From Megascapheus bottae (taxonomy: Eukaryota > Chordata > Mammalia > Rodentia > Geomyidae): 64,000 nt of DNA. Below, piece after piece: positions 56,665 through 64,000 of the stretch (position 1 is the stretch's first letter; the number at the start of each line of letters is the position of its first letter). The position numbers were made by a program, and so were the translations under genes. The stretch covers positions 29,492,001 through 29,556,000 of the forward strand of contig JANJXV010000013.1 in NCBI GenBank assembly GCA_024803745.1. The letters run 5' to 3'. The notes under the pieces were generated by a model. It saw only the letters and a list, made by a program, of their open reading frames with translations. It was not told the origin of the DNA and searched no databases.

Positions 56665-56805
56665 TGATCAGGTAGGGGTGAGAGGAGAGAAACTGGGAGA
56701 CAAACATCAGAAGGATATAAATGTTCAAGAAGTAATGTACATACTACCTGATGAGTGAAACTCTAACCCCTCTATATATCATCCCAACAATAAAATACAA
56801 CTGAA
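56665..56805 (+). mobile_element. L1 3' end
   Basis: gatgatcaggtaggggtgag, agaagtaatgtacatactac, ctgatgagtgaaactctaac and tatcatcccaacaataaaat give the 3' UTR terminus of the older L1 lineage. Confidence 0.7.
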
Positions 56806-58535
56806 AAAAGGAGACTATAAACACATATACACACACATATATATGTATGATTGAGATAATAACTTGAGATGAATAAATAACTTCTATAAGATGTGTTTAA
56901 AACATTTATAAATAAATCTTTTACTCACATCATCTGTTTGAATGAATTTAGCCTAGTGTGTATATCTATAAGAAGAAGTAACAAAATCTTATCATGCTAA
57001 ACGGGAAATCTTTATTCATTAAGATTATGTGCTCATACTTGCATCCCTTCCCAGAGATATCACTACTTAGTATGTCAAATATGACCTAGATATTTCCTTG
57101 TTAAATGGGTCATTGGTGACCAGTTGTGTTTTATTCAGGGTTCAGTGCTTCACATTTGCTGACCTTCAGTGTATTTCAATGACTAGTGTCTATTAGACTT
57201 TGAAGTTTTATTCAACCCACACTTTCTGAGCACTTTATACCATACTGCATGCTGCATAAAGTTACTTATGAGGAATGTAAAAGATCACATTGTCATAATG
57301 GCTCATAATAGCATAATGACTTCCCTAGATATCCTGCATGCAAATTTCCTGTATATGCAAATACAACACCACTTATTTAAAATAAAAAGTAAACAGCTTT
57401 GCAGATTGCATGTCCAGATGCAGGAATATTACCCTTTATTATCTGAATGGGTCTATTATAATCATGATGGTTCTTTAAGGGGGAGGAAGGAAATAGGCCA
57501 AAAAATATAGGACCATGAGTCAAGGTCTCACCTCCGTGTCTAGCAGCAGGAGAAGATTTAAAAAAAATAAGCTGATGTTAAAGCCTTCCAGAAGGGCTCA
57601 ACCCTACTGACATCTGGATTTAACCCACTATATGTCTGTTCTGCAGAAAGCAGCAAATTTCAGTTGCTTTAAGCCAGAGTTACTGCAAATGTATAGCAGC
57701 AGCAATAAGAAACATACACACATATACTGACAACCAAGAACTATATAATACAGCCTATACTATGTAGACAGACATTACAAGTTCAATATATATATATATA
57801 TAATTAATTCTAAAGTTTTTGTGGAGAGAAAGGGTGTAAAAGCAAAGAACAAGAGAATCTTTTGCAATATACTGCTTTAACACAGACATCAAGTCAGAAT
57901 TTGAAAAAAAGCATAAACTGCCTATAGATGGAATATCTCTTCATCTCAACACATTTCACTAAACCGTGACACTTGTTATACTGTTGCTTTTTTTTTTCAA
58001 ATAATCTGCTGGTGTTTGAGATTCAGTACTACAAGTGTTAAGTTTTATCAACTTCTCATTTGGGCCTTTGTCCAAAACCTTCTGATAGCATGAACTCCAT
58101 TACTCTGGTGGCTGCTCAAACTCCACATGCCAGCCTTGATGCTTTTGCTCTGGATGCTGGATCTTAGTATTGACCAAGTTCAAAAGGGAAGCAAATCATT
58201 TTCCTTCTCAAAATGATTGAGTAGCAAATGTAAAGTCGTTTCCAGTGAGCCCCTCTAGTGTCAGACTTTCAGATTTTCTGTGAAGGAATCATAGATCTCT
58301 GTCTTTCTTAATTACTATACAGTTGCAGTTAAGAGCAAATAAGCAAGCCCAGTGCTGGTGTCATATTCTCTCCCATTTGAGATCATTTACTAAAGTCTTC
58401 AGCTATACAAGGCATTAGGTTTAGGTTGAGACTTTAGACAAAAATAATGCTAAATTAGAGTAGGTCATAGTAGTACATTGAAATATTACAGAGGAGAAGG
58501 ATGAGATTTGGATCCCAAAATAATGAAAACCTCAA
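56806..58535. other. Unique sequence; (TA)n at about 57787-57803
   Basis: An 80-codon frame at 57268-57510 has no domain. No gene supported. Confidence 0.4.
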
Positions 58536-58537
58536 GT

Positions 58538-58795
58538 GGGTATTAGTAGGTCACTCTTGTAATCCTAGCCACTCCGGAAGCTGAGATCTGAGGATTACAG
58601 TTCGAAGTCTTTAGCAATAAGAAGGTCCATGAGACTCATCTCCAATCAGCCCCCCCCACAAATAACAACAACAATAATAACAAAAAGTAGAAGTGGAGAT
58701 GTGATTCAAGTGGTAGAGTACTAGACTTGAGTAAAACAGCTCAGGGATAGTGCAGAGTTCTGAATTTAACCCATAGAACTCGGGGTGGGAGGAGG
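58538..58795 (+). mobile_element. B1-dID type SINE
   Basis: tgggtattagtaggtcactc, tgtaatcctagccactccgg, the bridge gaagtggagatgtgattcaa, and gctcagggatagtgcagagt. Both halves present, with an internal A-rich insertion. Confidence 0.88.
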
Positions 58796-58983
58796 TAAGA
58801 GAACAAATGAGAATCTCCAGTCAGAATATACAATTGTAGTTGGAAGATGGAAAGAAAGCTAGCCAAGAATTACCTTTCATTCTAGCCAGAAGAGAAGTAT
58901 AAGTAGGAGGCTAATGGTCTTAGGTGGTACCTGGGAAAAAAAGAAGAGATTATATGTAACAGGGGGGGGGGACTAACATAAAA

Positions 58984-59072
58984 TGGGCTAGATGTGAATC
59001 AACTTGTAGTACAGTTGCCTACCAGGCATGAGTTCCTGAGTTCAAATCCAGTAGTACCACCATCAAAAAGTA
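58984..59072 (+). mobile_element. ID-like SINE fragment
   Basis: gggctagatgtgaatcaact, gcctaccaggcatgagttcc, gagttcaaatccagtagtac: a diverged single tRNA-like monomer. Confidence 0.6.
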
Positions 59073-59498
59073 GTTTATTGTTAAGTAACAATATAAGAGC
59101 TTTATTTTACTATGTATCTTCAGTGTCCATATAGGTTGTAGGCTGTTGTGAAGCATCTCTCAGTCAAGCTCCAGTACGGATGGAAGGAAAATAAAAATAA
59201 GAAACAGAAAGATAATGTTAAAGTGATTGTGGTGGCTTACTTCAGTAATAAGTACATTAAAATAAAATGGAAATCTTATTAGTGCTATCATTATACATAA
59301 CTACAAAATCAAGAGTGATCTGATGCTTATCAACTAGTATAGTGATCAAACCACAGTAATTAATAGTCTATTCCTTAAATAAGTGATAGAGAATAGGAAG
59401 AATAATGCACCAGTTGTACTTAATTATGTAAAATAAAGCTATTAAAATAAAAAATAAAACCAATGGTAAAACCAACCTAATTCAAAGCCTATTTATCA
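59073..59498. other. Unique sequence, nothing recognised
   Basis: AT-rich. Confidence 0.4.
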
Positions 59499-59728
59499 GG
59501 GGGCTTGTGGCTCATGCCTGTAATCATAGCTATTCAGGAGGCTGAGATGTGGTAATCATGATTCACCCTGGACAGGACAGTGCATGAAACTCTTATGTCT
59601 AATTAACCACCAGCAGAAGTGAAGCTGTTGCTCAAAGCGGTAGATTGCTAGCCTCAAGTAATAGAGCTTTGGAATAGTCTCCAGGCACTGATTTCAAGTC
59701 ACATGACTGCTCCTCCCTCAAAACAAAA
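59499..59728 (+). mobile_element. B1-dID type SINE
   Basis: gggggcttgtggctcatgcc, gctattcaggaggctgagat, then gtgaagctgttgctcaaagc and gatttcaagtcacatgac. Confidence 0.88.
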
Positions 59729-60056
59729 GTCACTTTATTAATATCATGCTGAGAAACATCACTTTAGAAAGTAAGAGAGATATATCACTGCTGTATAACA
59801 GAACTTTAAATTCTACTAGTTTAGGAATCATCAGAGCAATGAAATTGTCAAGACCACTTTTATTATAATTTTAGTATCTCGAGTACCCATGAATTCATGT
59901 TCTTGTTACCCAAAGAAATATCTGTAAAAATAAAAAAGTATCCTCTATGCTCAAGAATCATATACATTAAATATTTCTATGTGTGATAGTCACATTTTTT
60001 TGAAGTTTGGATGCATGAACTACACTGGTAGATGCATGTTTTTACTTTGTGTGTGT
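59729..60056. other. Unique sequence, nothing recognised
   Basis: AT-rich. Confidence 0.4.
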
Positions 60057-60212
60057 GTACCTGTCCTGGGGACTGAATTCTGGATTTGATCTTTCTTATT
60101 GGCTGTTCTACTAAGAGCCAGAACTTTATCACAATCTCTTCTGTGGGGAAGAGTACAAACTTAAATCTTCAACTCTAGATTTACAGACATAAGCCATAGC
60201 ACCCAGTTTTAA
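60057..60212 (-). mobile_element. Diverged B1-dID-like SINE
   Basis: ctggggactgaattctggat on the left and gatttacagacataagccat, agcacccagttt on the right match the complement of the two ends of the 7SL-ID dimer. Confidence 0.6.
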
Positions 60213-60513
60213 ACTCATGTAATTTAAAAATGCATTTATTTTAGAGAAAAAAAAGAATTATATCAATATGTATGAATTTATACTGAAAGAGTACTCATTA
60301 ACTTGATATGAGATTTTGATGTTGAACTTTGACACAGCTGTCATATTTATATGCTTTAATGGACTATACACTATAAAAACAAAATTATTATTAATATTCT
60401 TGATATAACAATAAAACGTACATGAATTTGATTTGTGTGAACTTTTAAGATTCTGTACTGGGAAACTTAACTCTTACTGTCAAACCACCTGAAATCAGGT
60501 ATAAAAATATTGA

Positions 60514-60710
60514 GGGCCTGGGAGTTTGGCCTAGTTTTAGAGTGCTTACCTAGCATAAATGAAGACCCAGGTTCAGTTCCTCAGTATCACATATAAAAAG
60601 CCAGAAGAGGTGCTGTGGCTCAAGTGGTAAAGCTCTAGCCTTGAGGAAAGCCCAAGGACAGTGATCAGGCCCTGAGTTCAAGTCCCAGGACTGGCAAAAA
60701 AAATAATAAT
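60514..60710 (+). mobile_element. Dimeric ID/tRNA-like SINE
   Basis: gggcctgggagtttggccta through gttcaagtcccaggactggc with an A tail. The dimer is complete. Confidence 0.93.
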
Positions 60711-61640
60711 GGAACTGCATTTCTAGTTTCTCTTACTTTCTCAAAGCAAATCATTCGTAAATATATCTCACAAATATATTTCTTCATTTTTTATTTCTAA
60801 TGCTCCTGTACTCTTATTGCAATAAGTGTGATAGAGTCCTTCTCAAATTTCATCTTTTATGCAGCCTATCTAGAGTGTTTCATTTAGAACCCAATTTGCT
60901 CTTATCCCATGAACACATGATTGAATGATGATAGGATATATACTGTCTGAACCATTACGAGCCAAGTTCCTGGCAAGGAGAGGTCCTGTAATTTTATTTG
61001 GATATCATTTTCACATTTTGATATTATGGCCTGCATGGCTGTGCAGAAAATGTTCACTGACTAGAATATTACGAAGAAATTTAGTGATATAATGCCTTCC
61101 AAGTACTATATACTGTAAATGCACATCCTGGCAGGCACTAAAATCTTACATCAGGAATGTTCACTTCTCTACAAGTGTTTTTTAATTGCCCTACAACAGG
61201 TTTCCTACAGGTTTACCAGACCTCCTGTGGAGACTGTACAATCAAGAGTTGCATATCTTGCCAGTTTGTGTCAGAAAGGTTGAAATGTTGCCTTTTCCCA
61301 AGTGAATTTAACAGTGGGAGTTTGAATAGTTACCATGGAAACAAAGGTGAGGGAAACTAAAAGGAACTGACATACTCCATTGGAGACATGAGAAGTCTGT
61401 CTCTCCTGGCAGAGGTGAACAGATAGAGCCCCCAAGGACAAGTGCATTCCTCTTTTAGTTTAGAAGTGTCAGACTTTGACATCAGAAAATGATTCTGACT
61501 CTGCCCAAAGGATTCCAAGTATCTTGCCCTAGCAGACTTGATCTTTGGTGATTTACACAGTAGATGATGCAGCATCTTCCTAGGCTGCTCCTTTTTGACC
61601 AGAAAATGAGATGATATGATTTAATTATTCAAAACTCACG
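60711..61640. other. Unique sequence, nothing recognised
   Basis: Slightly GC-richer at 61100-61600, but frames there (67 and 72 codons) have no domain. Confidence 0.4.
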
Positions 61641-61641
61641 G

Positions 61642-61970
61642 TTGAATATGCTAGCTTATGCCTACAATCCCAAAATACTCTGAATTCAGAGATCTACAAG
61701 ACTGTGGTTAGAAGGTATACCAGGCAAAATATAATAGAAGAGCCCATCTTAACTCATAAAGTTGCATGTGGAAGGATATGCCCCATGTACACAGGAGACA
61801 TACTCAGGAAGATTGTAGCACAGGTCTGCCTGGGTATAAGTGTGAGACCCTATTTGAAAAAAAAACTAAAGCTAAAAGGACTGGAGATACGGCTTAAGTG
61901 CTAGAATACCTATCTACATGTGTGAGTGCCTGAGTTCAAAACCCAGAATGAAAGCTTTACCTTGAGGAAA
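61642..61970 (+). mobile_element. Composite B1-like and ID-like SINE, diverged
   Basis: tatgctagcttatgcctaca (B1-like start), ctgcctgggtataagtgtga, an A-rich link, then ggactggagatacggcttaa and gagtgcctgagttcaaaacc (ID-like). It is longer than the other dimers in the window, so it may be two nested insertions. Confidence 0.6.
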
Positions 61971-62435
61971 AATGACTGTTTCAATTCCTGGAACTTTCTT
62001 TCAGCTACTCTCAAATTCACAAATAGATCGAGTTGACATGGTACAAAATCTGAATCTTTGGTTTCATGGAATTTCATTTACAGACCTGAGATGGAACTCT
62101 ATCAGAAGATCTAAAGTGATCTGAAGAGAGGAATGACAAGGACAGAACCTTAAGGAAACACTGAAGGAAAGCATGATATAGAGCACTTACATTGAACCGT
62201 ACTCTTCCTCTTCTCTTTGCAAGACTGAATAAAAATCTACTATTTTTTTCACCAACAATTGTGTGGTAGTAAATAATGGGTACTATGAGTGTTCTGCTTT
62301 TAACCATAGATGTTATATTGTGTATATTGTATTTATATAAAATAAATGAAAATTTCTATAGGTTCTTATCCTTATCACTATATTTTGTTTGCCATTATTT
62401 TAACAAATTTAACCTCAACATTTAGAACAAAATTA
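61971..62435. other. Unique sequence, nothing recognised
   Basis: No supported feature. Confidence 0.4.
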
Positions 62436-62437
62436 TT

Positions 62438-62632
62438 ACCATTTTTTTTTGCCAGTCCTGGGGTGAGCTCAGGGCCTGAGCACTGTCCTTGGACTTTCTC
62501 AAGGCTAGAGCTCTACAACTTAGCCACAGCACCATTTCTGGCTTATTTCTATGTATTGGCACTGAAGAATTAAACCCAGATCGTTGTGCATGCTAGGCAA
62601 GCAATCTACTACTAGGCCAAACTCCCACCATG
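62438..62632 (-). mobile_element. Dimeric ID/tRNA-like SINE
   Basis: The plus strand has ttttttttgccagtcctggg ... ggccaaactcccacc. The dimer is complete with a few small deletions. Confidence 0.92.
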
Positions 62633-63200
62633 ATTACCAAATTTTATCTACTTACTTTATTTTGTCAAAGTTTCATGACAATAATTTGACATTTTCCCAT
62701 CATATCTGTTCTAGAATAGTTTGTGAAGGAGTTATATTACTACCTCTTAAAGTATTTGAAAGAAATTTCTTTCCATATCATCTTTACGAGAATATTTTAA
62801 TCCATTCATATTTTGTTTTTTAAGCTGTCACATTCGTAAGGTGGTATTTGCAAAGGATCCTCTCCACATTGTGGAATTCAATAGAATAAATTATTCATGA
62901 TACCCATTTGTTTTTTAAACTTAATTTTTGTGTATTTTGGTGATTCTGCAATGTTTCAGTAATATTCAATATCATTTCTTTGACATGGTCTTTCTTATAT
63001 AATAGATTAAAAATCTGTTCATTACATTGCACAAAACACATTTTAATAGAATTGCCTTGCTTTTAACTATTTAGACAATTTGGCAAAAATTATTCATTGC
63101 AATTATGAATTGGTTCCTTTTTTCCTTTCATTTATTTATACTTGTAAATCTGTTGAAACTACAAAATACACAGATAACAGATGTAGGATTATGATGCCTT
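62633..63200. other. Unique sequence, nothing recognised
   Basis: AT-rich. Confidence 0.4.
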
Positions 63201-63204
63201 CTTC

Positions 63205-64000
63205 TTTTTTTTTTAATTGTAATTAGTAAAAGGGTTACATGATATTTGCCAGATAGAAGGTGCATTAATTCACATACATTGATACCCTTTCACATGTCTT
63301 GGTACCCGTTTCCCTCCCCCCCACACCCCCCACCCATCTTAGTTTTCCCCCCTTCCCTATCAAATTTCAAATATCCAAATACAAATAAATTCAATATATC
63401 AGATAACAAAGTGAGATACTATACCAATATGAGATAACCAAGGGACAGCAAAGGAGATGAGAGACAACATAGTACATTAAGGACAACAATCATTCATTAT
63501 ATGGCTTTTGTTTCACTATCCTGGAGGTCCTTTCAATTAGCTTCACATTATATGTCCTTATGTATCAAGATTTTGCTCTATTGCAAATCTCTGCTAGTAG
63601 AGCCCAAGGTTTCTACTGATTATGACAAATGAGGGAAACCATTGAGCCTAAGTTCCTTTGAGTCTGGCTTACTTCACTTAATATGATTTTTTCTAAGTCT
63701 TTCCATTTCCTAACAAATGGGGCGATGTCATTCTTTCTGACAGCAGCATAGAATTCCATTGTGTACAAATACCACAACTTGTTGATCCACTCATCAACTG
63801 AGGGACATCTAGGTTGGTTCCATATCTTTGCTATGGTGAATAGTGCTGCAATGAACATTGTTGTGCTAGTGGGTTTAGTATGTCCTTGTTTCTGGGTGGT
63901 TGGGTAAATGCCAAGTAGTGGTATTGCTGGGTCATAGGGGAGTTCTATGTTTAGTCTTTTGAGGCACTGCCACACTGCTTTCCATAGTGGTTGAACGAGT
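63205..64000 (-). mobile_element. L1 3' end running off the right edge
   Basis: The minus-strand frame at 63613-63975 is open for 120 codons and reads the ORF2 C-terminus (RLNIELPYDPAIPLLGIYP ... DEWINKLWYLYTMEFYAAVRKNDIAPF). It ends with a stop in HNQ*. The 3' UTR with its purine tract follows, and a T-run on the plus strand at about 63205 is the tail complement. It is the least decayed L1 in the window. How far it extends upstream is not visible. Confidence 0.95.

Noticed and set aside
61157..61575. Two frames of 67 and 72 codons in slightly GC-richer DNA
   Set aside because: Opposite strands, no domain, no flanking splice or promoter evidence that I could support.
1..64000. CRISPR array, bacterial operon or phage
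   Set aside because: No spaced short direct repeats, no dense coding. SINE and L1 content shows mammalian nuclear DNA; the regular repeats are microsatellites.

Overview
This is a gene-poor stretch of mammalian nuclear DNA. It is AT-rich and dense in transposon remains, with no host protein-coding exon, tRNA gene or bacterial-type operon that I can support. The SINEs point to a rodent, most likely a geomyoid (kangaroo rat, pocket mouse or gopher group). About 14 copies are a dimeric tRNA/ID-like SINE: a left tRNA-derived monomer, a right monomer ending near CCAGGACTGGC, then an A tail. It resembles the IDL-Geo family described from Geomyoidea. About ten others join a 7SL/B1-like left half to an ID-derived right half (B1-dID type). 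The organism call is an inference from remembered SINE families, not a database match. The L1 family present has a characteristic C-terminal ORF2 and a G-rich 3' UTR.

The main element is a defective gammaretrovirus-like provirus on the minus strand at 14572-21243. It has two 522-bp LTRs that differ at only 7 sites, a 4-bp ATTG target duplication, a proline-tRNA primer-binding site, a splice donor, two GACG-loop hairpins of the packaging-signal type and a polypurine tract. Its genes are broken. Gag keeps the start of matrix, then about 480 bp of apparently non-viral sequence ending in an A-rich tract, then p12 and a truncated capsid. A large deletion joins the start of nucleocapsid to RNase H, removing the zinc knuckle, protease and reverse transcriptase. 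Integrase keeps its zinc-binding and catalytic residues. Env is nearly complete but broken near its N-terminus. An open frame with a hydrophobic segment precedes gag in frame, as in glycosylated Gag. The cis signals survive and the trans functions are lost, so the element looks like a mobilisable passenger.

Layout. 1-5169: old L1 and MIR-like fragments, an (AG)n array and one SINE in unique sequence. 5170-6172: a processed retrocopy (poly(A) tail, 15-bp target duplication) of an unidentified transcript. 6173-14571: L1 3' ends, SINEs and microsatellites. 14572-21243: the provirus. 21244-31000: mostly unique sequence, with a second, class II-like LTR at 24238-24599, two short tandem duplications (115 bp and 86 bp) and a few SINEs. 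31035-31500: a long purine-only-like tract. 32971-64000: many SINEs, several 5'-truncated L1s with clear target duplications, one L1 with a 5' inversion, an inverted duplication near 42.6-42.8 kb, and an L1 that runs off the right edge. Apart from the provirus and the retrocopy the window reads as ordinary intergenic or deep-intronic rodent DNA.
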